Positions 18,913 through 27,499 are shown, counted from the stretch's first letter. The stretch: DNA of 64,000 bases from CAZBWW01 sp964496005 (GCA_964496005.1 CAZBWW010000001.1:9815-73814); one strand, 5' to 3'. Program-made: numbers and translations. The notes: generated by a model not told the origin, from the sequence alone.

Positions 18913-19302
18913 ATGGCTAGATTATTAGGTATGGATATACCTGATGACAAAAGAATTGTAATTTCGCTTACATATATTCGTGGGATTGGGCGTACTACCT
19001 CTGAGAAAATTTTGCACTCAGCCGGTATTGATGAAAGTATTAGAACAAAAGACCTGAAAGACGCTGATTTCGCGAAATTAAGAAGTACAATCGAGGAGTT
19101 GAAGATTCCGGTTGAAGGTGAATTACGCCGAATTAACAGCCAGAATATTCGCCGCTTGCAGGATATTAAATCATACAAAGGCGATAGGCATGCAAGAGGG
19201 TTACCGGTACGCGGACAAAGAACAAGATCAAATGCGAGAACCAGAAAAGGCAAGAAGAAAACTGTTGCGGGAGCACAAAAGAAGGCAACAGCAAAGAAAT
19301 AA
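18913..19302 (+). CDS. rpsM: 30S ribosomal protein S13
   Basis: 129 aa. I chose the ATG at 18913 ([15 protein letters not shown]), which follows AAAGGA; the longer in-frame extension overlaps rpmJ. YIRGIGR, the [18 protein letters not shown] block and a Lys/Ala-rich tail are visible. S13 contacts the 50S and the P-site tRNA. Confidence 0.97.
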   Translation: MARLLGMDIPDDKRIVISLTYIRGIGRTTSEKILHSAGIDESIRTKDLKDADFAKLRSTIEELKIPVEGELRRINSQNIRRLQDIKSYKGDRHARGLPVRGQRTRSNARTRKGKKKTVAGAQKKATAKK

Positions 19303-19321
19303 CAAAGTTAGCTGATAAGTT

Positions 19322-19717
19322 ATGGCAGAAAAAAGTAAAAAAACAAAGAAAAAGAAAAAAGCTACGCAAATTCCCTCAGCGGGAAGAGTGTACATTAGTG
19401 CAGGTTTTAATAATACATTAATAACAATCACGGACGCAGAGGGCAACGCGCTATTTTCCGGTAGCGCAGGAACGTCGGGTTTTAAGGGGTCAAGAAAGTC
19501 AACACCTTATGCCGCAACCAAATCTACTGAGGCAGTTGCGCAACAGGCACATGACGCCGGAGTGAAAGAAGTAGCAGTTTTTGTTAAGGGACCGGGTATG
19601 GGGCGTGTAGCGTCAATAAAAGCTTTAAAAAGCGCAGGCTTGAGAGTAACTTCAATAGCTGATTTAACACCTATTCCTCACAACGGGTGTCGCCCAAGAA
19701 AGAAAAGAAGGGTTTAA
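19322..19717 (+). CDS. rpsK: 30S ribosomal protein S11
   Basis: 131 aa. S11 forms part of the 30S platform. SAGFNNTLITITDAEGNAL, GSRKSTPYAA and the C-terminal TPIPHNGCRPRKKRRV are canonical. Confidence 0.98.
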   Translation: MAEKSKKTKKKKKATQIPSAGRVYISAGFNNTLITITDAEGNALFSGSAGTSGFKGSRKSTPYAATKSTEAVAQQAHDAGVKEVAVFVKGPGMGRVASIKALKSAGLRVTSIADLTPIPHNGCRPRKKRRV

Positions 19718-19726
19718 AGATAAAAT

Positions 19727-20332
19727 ATGGCTAGATATACAGAATCAAAATGCAAACAATGTAGACGTGAAGGCGTAAAGCTGTATCTAAAAGGTGCACG
19801 GTGTGAATCAGAGAAGTGTGCTATAAACAAAAGGAACTATGCCCCGGGTCAACATGGCGGTAGTTATAAAAGAAGACAATCAGAATACGGCAGACAGTTA
19901 AGAGAGAAACAAAAAGTAAAGCGCACCTACGGTCTGCTTGAAAAACAGTTTAAAAAATATGTGGACAGCGCATTAAACAAAAAAGGAGTTTCGGGTGAAA
20001 TGCTTATGCAGCAACTTGAAACAAGACTTGATAATATGGTATACAGAAGTGGTTTTGCGACATCCCGTGCACAGGCTCGTCAGTTTGTGCGGTCGGGTCT
20101 TTTCACTGTAAATGATGGTATTGTGACAATACCGTCGTATCAGGTACAGGTCGGAGATATTATTAAGCCTATTAGTTTTGAAAAAATTCGGTTGAGAGAA
20201 GGCTTTTTAATGCCGGACTGGCTCGATGCCAACGTTAAAGAGAAATACGTAAAATTTGCCCGACTTCCAGAACTTGGGGAAGTGACAGAAGGGTTACAAG
20301 TGCAATTAATTATAGAGTTTTATTCTAGGTAA
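19727..20332 (+). CDS. rpsD: 30S ribosomal protein S4, zinc (C+) form
   Basis: 201 aa. S4 starts 30S assembly. N-terminal Cys residues C-x2-C then C-x4-C make the zinc finger of the C+ type; NYAPGQHGG and the S4 RNA-binding domain (LETRLDNMVYRSGFA) follow. It sits between rpsK and rpoA. Confidence 0.98.
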   Translation: MARYTESKCKQCRREGVKLYLKGARCESEKCAINKRNYAPGQHGGSYKRRQSEYGRQLREKQKVKRTYGLLEKQFKKYVDSALNKKGVSGEMLMQQLETRLDNMVYRSGFATSRAQARQFVRSGLFTVNDGIVTIPSYQVQVGDIIKPISFEKIRLREGFLMPDWLDANVKEKYVKFARLPELGEVTEGLQVQLIIEFYSR

Positions 20333-20356
20333 TTATAATTACTTAAGGAGGTAAAA

Positions 20357-21280
20357 GTGTTATTACAAACTAGCGACGTAAAAATTAAAAAAGTGTCAGA
20401 AAAAAATAACGTAGGTGTTTTTGAGTTCGCACCATTACCGGCAGGTTTTGGGAGAACGTTAGGAAGTTGTTTGCGCAGAATCTTACTTACTTCTTTGCGC
20501 GGCGGTGCTGTAACAGAGGTACGTATACCTAAGGTTACGCATCAATTTACCTCGATCCCGGGTGTAAAAGAAGATGTTGTTGAGATTTGTCAAAATTTGA
20601 AAGCGATTGGTGCGCAAGTACATAGTAATGGTCCAGTTATCGGGCGAATCGATAAAAAAGGTAAAGGTCCGGTGACCGCTGGTGATATTGTAATTTCTTC
20701 AGAAGTAGAAATTGTTGACAAAAACGCGTACATCTGTGAATTAGCCGATGCCAAATCAACTTTTGAGGCTGAGATAACTTTTGAACCGGGTGTAGGCTAC
20801 AGTCCTGTTGAAGACAGAAAATCCTCGAAAGTTGGCGTAATTTTGGTTGATGCCTTGTTCTCACCGGTAAGCGCTGTGTCTTATGATGTTGAGTTAACCA
20901 GAAAAGGCGATGTATCAGGCTTAGACAAACTAACCGTTACGGTTACCACAAATGGTGGTGTCAGCCCCGAAGATGCAATTACCGAATCAGCTACTATTTT
21001 GCGGAATTTCTTTTCCCGTTTCGCGAAAGGTGCAGATCCCGAAGAAGTGGTCGAAACAACTGGTTCTGAGGAACTAGGTTCTACCACAGGCGGTGACGTA
21101 TACATCGAAGATTTAGCTCTACCTACAAGAACAATTAATGCGCTCAAAAATTCAGGCATTGATACACTTGCCAAATTAGCTAAATTATCAGACGAAGACA
21201 TGGCAGATATCAAAAATTTAGGTGACAAATCAGTAAAAGAAATTCAGAAACTGTTAAAAAAGGAAGGGTATGAGGCATAG
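20357..21280 (+). CDS. rpoA: RNA polymerase alpha subunit
   Basis: 307 aa, GTG start behind a perfect AAGGAGG. The N-terminal dimerisation domain (GFGRTLGSCLRRILLTSLRG) and the C-terminal DNA-binding domain after a short Glu/Thr/Gly linker (LPTRTINALKNSGIDTLAKL, then GDKSVKEIQKLL) are both complete, so UP-element or activator contacts are possible. Overlaps rplQ by 11 nt. Confidence 0.98.
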   Translation: MLLQTSDVKIKKVSEKNNVGVFEFAPLPAGFGRTLGSCLRRILLTSLRGGAVTEVRIPKVTHQFTSIPGVKEDVVEICQNLKAIGAQVHSNGPVIGRIDKKGKGPVTAGDIVISSEVEIVDKNAYICELADAKSTFEAEITFEPGVGYSPVEDRKSSKVGVILVDALFSPVSAVSYDVELTRKGDVSGLDKLTVTVTTNGGVSPEDAITESATILRNFFSRFAKGADPEEVVETTGSEELGSTTGGDVYIEDLALPTRTINALKNSGIDTLAKLAKLSDEDMADIKNLGDKSVKEIQKLLKKEGYEA

Positions 21281-21830
21281 AGTTTCTGGGAAAAGACTTG
21301 GCAGAGATAGGGGGCATAGAACAGCTTTACAAAAAAGCTTGTCCAGATCTTTAATATTAGACGGGAAAATAGAAACCACATTGGCTAAAGCAAAGTTCGT
21401 TAAACCGTATGTTGAAAAACTGGTTACCAAAGCAAAAAAAGGGCCTGATTTTACTACTATAAATAGAGTGTACGAGAAACTAGGCTCAAAAGAAGCCACA
21501 CGCGTGTTATTTGAAGATATTTCACCAAGATTTGTTGGCAGGAACGGCGGGTACACCAGAATTGTTAAATTGGGATTTAGAGACGGGGATAAGGCTGCTA
21601 TGGTTAGACTAGAATGGGTTGTCGGAAAAAAAGGTGCGAAAGGCAAGAAAGATAAAACCCACGATGGTAAGACAGAAAAAGATCAAAAACCGGTAGAAAG
21701 TACTAAACCGACTGCCGACACGCAGAAAAAGAAAAAAACTTTGGTAAAAAAGTCACAAAAAGTGAAACCAAGTACTGCTGATGCGAAAAAAACAGCTGAA
21801 GCCGGGAAGGATGCGAATGAAACAAACTAA
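21270..21830 (+). CDS. rplQ: 50S ribosomal protein L17 with long basic tail
   Basis: 186 aa against about 115-130 in most bacteria. The core (MRHRVSGKRLGRDRGHRTAL, then NGGYTRIVKLGFRDGDKAAM) is normal. About 60 residues after KGAKGKKDK form a Lys/Thr/Ala/Asp-rich low-complexity tail with no predicted fold. The start ATG lies within the rpoA end. The tail codons overlap the rplM start by 14 nt. Confidence 0.96.
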   Translation: MRHRVSGKRLGRDRGHRTALQKSLSRSLILDGKIETTLAKAKFVKPYVEKLVTKAKKGPDFTTINRVYEKLGSKEATRVLFEDISPRFVGRNGGYTRIVKLGFRDGDKAAMVRLEWVVGKKGAKGKKDKTHDGKTEKDQKPVESTKPTADTQKKKKTLVKKSQKVKPSTADAKKTAEAGKDANETN

Positions 21831-22248
21831 AACCACAACTACAAAAAAAGAAAACATTACACGTGCCTGGCATTTTATAGATGTTGAAAACAAAGTACTT
21901 GGTAGGGTAGCCTCTGATATTGCAGTTATACTAATGGGTAAAGATAAAGCTAATTACTCGCCGACTATGAACTCTGGTGGAAAAGTTGTAGTAACGAACG
22001 CGGCCAAAATTGCCGTAACGGGAAACAAGCTGACCGGTAAAATATACTACAAACCAAGCGGCGATGGTTATCCGGGAGCTACGAAGGAAGAAAGTCTAGC
22101 GAAATTACTAGCACGCAGACCGGAAGAAGTTGTAAGAAGGGCAGTTAAAGGCATGCTCCCAAAAAATAAACTAATACAAGAAAGAATGAAGAATTTATAT
22201 GTATATGCAGGAAAAGAGCATCCGCACAGTGGGCAGGAAAAAAGTTAA
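21817..22248 (+). CDS. rplM: 50S ribosomal protein L13
   Basis: 143 aa from the ATG at 21817, spaced 6 nt from GGGAAGG; an ATG at 21811 is too close to that site. ARAWHFID-like start (TRAWHFIDVENKVLGRVASD), VTNAAKIAVTGNK and GMLPKN are typical. Starts inside the rplQ end. Confidence 0.97.
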   Translation: MKQTKTTTTKKENITRAWHFIDVENKVLGRVASDIAVILMGKDKANYSPTMNSGGKVVVTNAAKIAVTGNKLTGKIYYKPSGDGYPGATKEESLAKLLARRPEEVVRRAVKGMLPKNKLIQERMKNLYVYAGKEHPHSGQEKS

Positions 22249-22283
22249 AAAAGCGGAGAAAATAAGTAATTTTAAAAATAGTT

Positions 22284-22763
22284 ATGCCAAGACCAAAAAA
22301 AGCTGAAAACACAAAAGAAGAAACAAAAACAATAGACGGAAAAGCTGAACATGTAAAAACTGCGAAGCAAAACCTAATTACAGGAACCGGAAGGCGGAAA
22401 ACCGCAGTCGCCCGTATATTTTTGTATGAAAAAAAAGGTGATTTTGTAATTAACGATGTTAGTATTGACAGCTACTTCCCTACAGAGAATGAAAAAATGG
22501 AATGGTCAAAGCCATTTCATGCTGTTGGGGTATCACATCCTGGCGCACAGTTTAGCGGAACCGTTAAAGTTAGCGGATCAGGAAAAAACTCACAACTAGG
22601 TGCGGTGGTTTTAGGATTTGCACGTGCGTTGGCGACTTTAAGCGAAGAAAACAGAGTATCTTTGCGCCGTGCAGGTTTGATGACACGGGACTCACGAATG
22701 GTCGAGAGGAAGAAACCGTTTTTACGTAAAGCGCGCAAGCGAAAGCAGTATAGCAAGAGATAG
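22284..22763 (+). CDS. rpsI: 30S ribosomal protein S9
   Basis: 159 aa. S9 ends in the universal RKRKQYSKR, which reaches the P-site tRNA. GTGRRKTAVARIFL marks the core start; about 30 N-terminal residues rich in Lys and Thr are an extension. Last gene of the ribosomal block. Confidence 0.97.
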   Translation: MPRPKKAENTKEETKTIDGKAEHVKTAKQNLITGTGRRKTAVARIFLYEKKGDFVINDVSIDSYFPTENEKMEWSKPFHAVGVSHPGAQFSGTVKVSGSGKNSQLGAVVLGFARALATLSEENRVSLRRAGLMTRDSRMVERKKPFLRKARKRKQYSKR

Positions 22764-22775
22764 GAAGAATTAGTT

Positions 22776-22803
22776 TTGGTTTGTAATCTTAAGCCGATAT
22801 AAT
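22776..22803 (+). promoter_or_regulatory. promoter of the FG-GAP protein gene
   Basis: -35 TTGGTT (22776-22781), 16-bp spacer, perfect -10 TATAAT (22798-22803). The ATG follows 12 nt after the -10, leaving a leader of about 5 nt and no room for an SD. Confidence 0.6.
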
Positions 22804-22815
22804 TGCAGTACAGTT

Positions 22816-25197
22816 ATGTTGCCCAACCATTTATGGAAATTTAACAGTGCAGTTTTTTGTTTTACTTTTTTATTATTGTCCATTTCATTTTCTGTAAGCG
22901 CAGTACAACCAGATCAAAATTTAGCTAATTCACGGGCATCATTTTGGGGCGAGGATGCTAGCGATTCAGCCGGGATCCTTGTTGCAATTGCAGGCGATGT
23001 CAATGGTGATGGGTACGATGACATATTAATAGGCGCACACAATGACGATGATGGAGGAAATAACGCTGGGCAATCATACTTAATTTTTGGTAAAGCAACA
23101 GGCTGGGCTATGGATACTGATTTATCTGCTGCGGATGCTAGTTTTTGGGGGGAAGCAGCTGGGGATGTAAGTGGCAATTCAGTTTCTGGTGCAGGTGATG
23201 TTAACAATGATGGTTACGATGATATTCTTATAGGTGCTTACAATAATGATGAAGGCGGGGCTGATGCGGGACAAACATACTTAATCTTTGGTAAAGCATC
23301 AGGTTGGGCCATGGATACTGATTTATCTGCTGCAGATGCTAGTTTTTGGGGTGAGGATAGTAGTGACCGGAGCGGATTTGCCGCACAAGGAGCCGGAGAC
23401 GTTAACAATGATGGATACGATGACATCTTAATAAATGCGTACGCTGATGAAGATGGTGGATCCAATGCAGGACAAACATACTTAATCCTTGGTAAAGCAA
23501 CAGGCTGGGCTATGGATACTAGTTTATCCACTGCAGATGCCAGTTTTTGGGGTGAGGACAGTGGTGATTTTAGTGGGTTTAAGCTTGCCGGGAAAGGAGA
23601 TGTTAACAATGATGGTTACGACGACTTTCTGCTTGGGGCATTGTTTGACGAGGACGGTGGATCAAACGCTGGGCAGGTGTATTTAATTCTTGGGAAATCT
23701 TCGGGCTGGGCAATGGACACTAGTTTATCCACTGCAGATGCTAGTTTTTGGGGTGAAGATTCAACAGATCAGGCTGGAACCAGTGTTTCCATAGCGGGTG
23801 ATGTCAATAATGACGGGTATGCCGACATTTTGATAGGTGCGTATGGCGATGAGGATGGCGGCGGCGTATATGCCGGGCAGGTGTATTTAATCTTTGGTAA
23901 AGCATCAGGTTGGGCCATGGATACTAGTTTATCCACTGCAGATGCCAGTTTTTGGGGCATAGATTCAGGAGAGCAGGCGGGCGAAAGCGTTTCCAGTGCG
24001 GGTGATGTCAATAATGACGGGTATGACGACATCTTAATAGGTGCAACAAGCGATGATGATGGTAGCTCAAATATGGGACAAACATACTTAATCTTTGGAA
24101 AAGCAACGGGTTGGGTGATGGATACAGATTTATCTACTGCAGACGCTAGTTTTTGGGGTGAGGATAGTAATGATATTAGCGGAAAGTATATTTCCAGTGC
24201 GGGTGATGTCAATAATGACGGGTATGACGACATTTTAATAAGTGCTACCGGGGATGAAGAGGGCGGCGGTGCAAATGCTGGTCAGACATATCTGATACTT
24301 GGAGACAATATTGTTGTATCCCATACTGACGATACTACCGAAGTTGTGGAAAACGGCGCAACAGATGTAATTGAGGTTTCCATGACCGCGTACCCTGCTC
24401 AAGATGTTGTAGTTGAGTTATCAGCAGCTAACGGAGAGCTTGAATTTACTCCCTCGTCACTAACATTTACATCTGCCAATTGGAGAAGTTCCCAGTCAAT
24501 TACCGTAAGTGTGGTTGATGATAGTGAGTACATGGGAGACAGAACTGATGATATAGAATTCACAGTAACAAGTGCTGACACCAGTTTTGATGATTTTAGT
24601 ATGCCGGCGTTTACAGTTAACATTATCGAGGATGAAGCTGAGCCGGAGGACGAAGTCGAGGACGCTGAATATAGAGATTTTGACGAGGATCGCGGAGGGA
24701 CATCACACTATAATTTAAAAATAGCATTTATTTCCGGTATAGCCGTTGGAGATTCTGTGGACTTGATTGAAGCAGAGACAAAAAACAGAAATGACAAAAT
24801 AAAACTAATTACTTTTAATTCAAATAAACCCCATTTCATTTTTAAGAAAATTGCTGAAGATGATAAGGATGTTGATGTTTCAAGGTATGATGTGCAAATT
24901 CAAAAAGTTGACTCTATTTCACTTGAGCGTTTAGACAATTATAAAACTATAATAAAGGGAATCAGACATGATTCCCCTTCTAAGGGTAAAAATTCTGTTG
25001 TAAAAAACGGATTCAAAATTAGATATAAAGGAGAGAATAGCGACACAATAGAGGTTTATCCACACGATAATTCTAAAATAATAAAGGACGGTATATATTA
25101 TGTAAGAATAAAAGCACGAGACAAATCCGGAAACTCAATAAATTCAGATGAGATAAAACTAATTATTGATACCAAAGTCACACCTGTTCTTGAATAA
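22816..25197 (+). CDS. secreted seven-bladed FG-GAP beta-propeller protein
   Basis: 793 aa. A signal peptide (hydrophobic run ending SVSAVQ near residue 30) is followed by seven tandem FG-GAP/integrin-alpha repeats of about 67 residues, each with GDVNNDGYDDILI (a Ca-binding DxNxDGxxD loop) and a GQTYLIFGKATGWAMD strand; seven units give a closed propeller. A Calx-beta-like domain (near 500-600) and an acidic linker (EPEDEVEDAEYRDFDEDRGG) follow, then a C-terminal beta-rich domain. No C-terminal membrane helix or LPXTG, so it is probably released or held non-covalently. The protein is likely an extracellular calcium-dependent binding or adhesion factor; the ligand is unknown. Repeats are similar also at DNA level. 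The 3-prime end overlaps the convergent XRE gene by 20 nt. Confidence 0.88.
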   Translation: MLPNHLWKFNSAVFCFTFLLLSISFSVSAVQPDQNLANSRASFWGEDASDSAGILVAIAGDVNGDGYDDILIGAHNDDDGGNNAGQSYLIFGKATGWAMDTDLSAADASFWGEAAGDVSGNSVSGAGDVNNDGYDDILIGAYNNDEGGADAGQTYLIFGKASGWAMDTDLSAADASFWGEDSSDRSGFAAQGAGDVNNDGYDDILINAYADEDGGSNAGQTYLILGKATGWAMDTSLSTADASFWGEDSGDFSGFKLAGKGDVNNDGYDDFLLGALFDEDGGSNAGQVYLILGKSSGWAMDTSLSTADASFWGEDSTDQAGTSVSIAGDVNNDGYADILIGAYGDEDGGGVYAGQVYLIFGKASGWAMDTSLSTADASFWGIDSGEQAGESVSSAGDVNNDGYDDILIGATSDDDGSSNMGQTYLIFGKATGWVMDTDLSTADASFWGEDSNDISGKYISSAGDVNNDGYDDILISATGDEEGGGANAGQTYLILGDNIVVSHTDDTTEVVENGATDVIEVSMTAYPAQDVVVELSAANGELEFTPSSLTFTSANWRSSQSITVSVVDDSEYMGDRTDDIEFTVTSADTSFDDFSMPAFTVNIIEDEAEPEDEVEDAEYRDFDEDRGGTSHYNLKIAFISGIAVGDSVDLIEAETKNRNDKIKLITFNSNKPHFIFKKIAEDDKDVDVSRYDVQIQKVDSISLERLDNYKTIIKGIRHDSPSKGKNSVVKNGFKIRYKGENSDTIEVYPHDNSKIIKDGIYYVRIKARDKSGNSINSDEIKLIIDTKVTPVLE
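22934..24302 (+). repeat. seven tandem FG-GAP repeats, about 200 bp each
   Basis: Coding repeat. Strings such as GTTAACAATGATGG, GATGTCAATAATGACGGGTA and GATGCTAGTTTTTGGGGTGA recur with the repeat period; units 5-7 share long identical stretches, suggesting recent duplication or gene conversion among blades. Confidence 0.85.
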
Positions 25198-25462
25198 TAC
25201 TTTTTTTTACATCACTCAATAACATCTCTAGTTTTTCAAGCTTTTTTTCAAGTTCGCTTGAGTGCGATTCTGAAAAAGTTATTAAAGGTACCTCATATTT
25301 TGCTGAAATCTCCTCTAATACTTTATATGGTGGGGTTATTCTGCCGGTCTCGTACGCAGAAATTGTTTTAGCCGATACCCCGATTTTTTGCCCAAAACGC
25401 TTTTGTGACAGCTTATTTTTATCCCGGATCTTTTTTATCTGTGTACCTAATTTTTTGGGCAT
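25178..25462 (-). CDS. small XRE-family HTH transcription regulator
   Basis: 94 aa from the ATG at 25462. HTH: LGTQIKKIRDKNKLSQKRFG, then KIGVSAKTISAYETGRITPP, the Cro/CI pattern. The C-terminal third (SSELEKKLEKLEMLLSDVKK) looks like a coiled coil for oligomerisation. An in-frame extension upstream of 25462 lies inside radC on the other strand and is ignored. It is divergent from radC with 67 nt between starts, so it may regulate radC or itself through that spacer. Confidence 0.85.
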   Translation of the reverse strand: MPKKLGTQIKKIRDKNKLSQKRFGQKIGVSAKTISAYETGRITPPYKVLEEISAKYEVPLITFSESHSSELEKKLEKLEMLLSDVKKSIIQEQV

Positions 25463-25493
25463 AGTATGTCTAGCAATGTTAGAGCATACAATA

Positions 25494-25522
25494 TTGATAT
25501 ACATGTTGCAATAACCTATATT
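25494..25522 (+). promoter_or_regulatory. promoter of radC, leaderless
   Basis: -35 TTGATA (25494-25499), exactly 17 bp, -10 TATATT (25517-25522), then 7 nt to the ATG at 25530. The predicted start of transcription is at or one base before the ATG. Confidence 0.7.
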
Positions 25523-25529
25523 GGATTTA

Positions 25530-26267
25530 ATGTCCACAGACTTATCACTCAACAATTTAAATTTACAGGATAGGCCTAGAGAAAGGTTGTTAAAACAAGG
25601 AGCAGCAGCATTAACTGACGCCGAGTTATTAGCACTTGTGTTAAGGTCTGGCGGTAAAAGTTCGTCAGTCTTAGTTCTAGCCCACAAAATTTTGAACGAG
25701 TTTGGAGGATTGCTGGGTTTATTCACTACCGATATAGCTAAACTTATTAAGTTGGAAAATATTGGAATAGCAAAGGCAACAAGTATTTTAGCGCTGGCCG
25801 AAATTTGTATGCGGGTTAAATTTGTTACTAATACAAAAAATCCGGTAATTACCGGTCCAAAAGATATTTTTACGCTTTTGCGCAAAGAGTTTTACGGGAA
25901 AACAAAAGAACATTTATATTTAGTCTCGCTAGATTCACGTAATAAAGTGATTTCCGCCGATTTGGTGTCTATCGGGACATTGAATGAGTCGCTAATACAC
26001 GCTCGTGAAGTATTTAGAATCGCGCTCACAAAAAATGCTGCATCAGTAATTTTGGTGCATAACCACCCATCGGGCGATCCAACACCCGGAAATTCAGATA
26101 TTGAAGTAACCGAACGCATGAATTCTGCGGGCCAAATTTTAGGAATTGCGGTACTGGATCATGTTGTTGTATGTAATGACTCCTTTGCGAGTATCAAAGC
26201 TATGAACGTGTTTGATAAATATGGATCGAGCCGTGTGAAAGAGCTTGGTTTGTTTGATCAGTACTAA
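25530..26267 (+). CDS. radC: RadC-like JAB/MPN domain protein
   Basis: 245 aa. The N-terminal helix-hairpin-helix region (PRERLLKQGAAALTDAELLA) and the C-terminal metalloprotease-like JAMM motif (HNHPSGDPTPGNSD, with upstream Glu in SLIHAREVF) are complete. RadC is widely conserved, but its role in DNA repair is not settled. I chose the ATG at 25530 because the promoter leaves no transcript upstream of it; TTG 25521 is therefore unlikely. Confidence 0.93.
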   Translation: MSTDLSLNNLNLQDRPRERLLKQGAAALTDAELLALVLRSGGKSSSVLVLAHKILNEFGGLLGLFTTDIAKLIKLENIGIAKATSILALAEICMRVKFVTNTKNPVITGPKDIFTLLRKEFYGKTKEHLYLVSLDSRNKVISADLVSIGTLNESLIHAREVFRIALTKNAASVILVHNHPSGDPTPGNSDIEVTERMNSAGQILGIAVLDHVVVCNDSFASIKAMNVFDKYGSSRVKELGLFDQY

Positions 26268-26290
26268 ATTTTTCGAAAGGAGGTGGATAC

Positions 26291-26902
26291 ATGAATAAAT
26301 TAACTAAAGTGAAAATAATGAAAAAGGCGTTAGTTATATACGGCTTGTTAGCGGTGTTAGTTTTGTGTGCTGCGGGTGTAGCGTTCGCGGCGTTTACAGA
26401 TCAGTCGAAGATACAAGGTAGTACTTTTTCTGTAGGATCAGCCGACATCAGATTACTTGCTGATTTAGGCGGAGGAGTAGTTGAGTCTAATTTGGTTGAC
26501 GAAAAACCCGGCCCGACATTTAGTGGTATTCATCCTTTTTGGGTTGGGGATTATCTTGTAAAAGTTTATAACAACGGATCGGCACCGGTAACATTAACAT
26601 CAAATGCGTATTACGAAACAGTAAATGACCCCGACGATTTAAGAAGCATTATTTACGTACAACCGTTTGCATGGAACGACCTAAATGCCGACGGTGTTTT
26701 GGATGATGGAGAATTGGGAGTTTCGTTAGGTGTAAAAGATACAATAATTAAATACAAAACCGTTGGGTATAATTTTGGGAATTTAAATGGCGGGGAAGTA
26801 AAAAATTTGGTTTTACGGTTTTCAACCGATACCATTTCTGACAGTAAACAGGGAGCAAATGCGCTATTTGATTTTGAGTTTGATTCGGTTGGGGTTGAGT
26901 AG
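26291..26902 (+). CDS. secreted TasA/camelysin-like protein
   Basis: 203 aa with a strong GAAAGGAGG ribosome-binding site. A Lys-rich N-terminus, a 20-residue hydrophobic run and AFAAFTDQ resemble the SipW-type signal region of CalY/TasA proteins; the next block FSVGSADIRL matches the F-x-x-G-x-x-D-(IL) strand of that family. LNADGVLDDGEL (about residues 130-140) could bind calcium. Members form extracellular fibres or matrix in Bacillus; that role here is inference. No signal peptidase gene is adjacent. Confidence 0.7.
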   Translation: MNKLTKVKIMKKALVIYGLLAVLVLCAAGVAFAAFTDQSKIQGSTFSVGSADIRLLADLGGGVVESNLVDEKPGPTFSGIHPFWVGDYLVKVYNNGSAPVTLTSNAYYETVNDPDDLRSIIYVQPFAWNDLNADGVLDDGELGVSLGVKDTIIKYKTVGYNFGNLNGGEVKNLVLRFSTDTISDSKQGANALFDFEFDSVGVE

Positions 26903-26920
26903 TATGTAGCTTTTTTGTTG

Positions 26921-26958
26921 CAATGTCTGTGTTTCGCGCCGGGAGAGCACGGACATTG
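26921..26958 (+). other. stable 11-bp hairpin after the TasA-like gene
   Basis: CAATGTCTGTG (26921-26931) pairs with CACGGACATTG (26948-26958), one G-U pair, 16-nt GC-rich loop. A T-run (ATTTTTTAA) begins only about 15 nt later, so it is not a classical terminator; it may protect the upstream mRNA 3-prime end. The rest of 26903-27099 holds GCTTAG-7-CTAAGC (near 27029-27047) and no gene. Confidence 0.5.
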
Positions 26959-27099
26959 TAGCTATAAACCTATAATTTTTTAATTTCTTTGGAAATTGTG
27001 TTAAAGAACCTATAACTATTGCAATTGTGCTTAGAGTTATGCTAAGCTCAGTGTGAATGTGTCTTATTTTGGGGGAGCGAAACTATAGAGGAGGTTGTT

Positions 27100-27300
27100 G
27101 TGGGTAAGCTGTGGAATGTCTTTTTTGGAACGGAAACCAATGATGGGGAGGTCATTTTCGTGAGAGACGGCGTTATCTCCGATAGGAGAAGTTCCGAAAT
27201 AGTAGATCGGCGACCCCCTAGGGATGCGCGAAGACAGCGCGGAAGAGGAACGGACGGTCACAATAAGAGGTCGCCAAATCCAGGCCCGCACAGCGGTTAA
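27100..27300 (+). CDS. small Arg-rich protein of unknown function
   Basis: 66 aa, GTG start behind a perfect GAGGAGG. Not recognised. The first half is mixed (MGKLWNVFFGTETNDGEVIF), the second half is hydrophilic and rich in Arg, Gly, Asp and Pro with no hydrophobic core (DRRPPRDARRQRGRG). The 3-prime half is clearly richer in GC than the neighbouring genes. It is followed at once by its own intrinsic terminator, so it is a single-gene unit. A similar small unit lies at 47457-47672. It may be a nucleic-acid-binding peptide; this is inference only from composition. Confidence 0.55.
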   Translation: MGKLWNVFFGTETNDGEVIFVRDGVISDRRSSEIVDRRPPRDARRQRGRGTDGHNKRSPNPGPHSG

Positions 27301-27313
27301 CTAACACATTTTG

Positions 27314-27361
27314 GAGTCAGGTGCCTTCCCCCACCGCACAGGTGCCTGACTCTTCTTTTTG
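27314..27361 (+). terminator. intrinsic terminator after the small Arg-rich gene
   Basis: GAGTCAGG (27314-27321) pairs with CCTGACTC (27345-27352), followed by TTCTTTTTG. The loop repeats CAGGTGCC in direct orientation. The stretch 27301-27655 has no credible gene; it holds this terminator, a strong hairpin at 27452-27499 and a GC-rich segment described separately. Confidence 0.75.
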
Positions 27362-27451
27362 TATATAAAATTCACAACATTATTAATTAATTTTTAGCAC
27401 AGCTAGTTATATATATATTAGGAAATTAAGTAGAAAAAGTTTATTTGAAAA

Positions 27452-27499
27452 TACGGTGGTCCTCAAATCGGAAGAGGGTTTGATTGTAAGACCACCGTA
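27452..27499. other. perfect 10-bp hairpin in the gap before the Clp gene
   Basis: TACGGTGGTC (27452-27461) and GACCACCGTA (27490-27499) are perfectly complementary, with an inner TCAAA/TTTGA helix. On the minus strand it is followed by TTTTC, so it could end a minus-strand transcript. Downstream, CCGTGTCG (27522-27529) can pair with CGA plus CACGG (27595-27604), suggesting a larger fold. No known RNA family was recognised. Confidence 0.45.

Noticed and set aside
22934..24302. CRISPR-like direct repeats
   Set aside because: The repeats are about 200 bp, in frame and encode FG-GAP blades; there are no short repeats with spacers and no cas genes.
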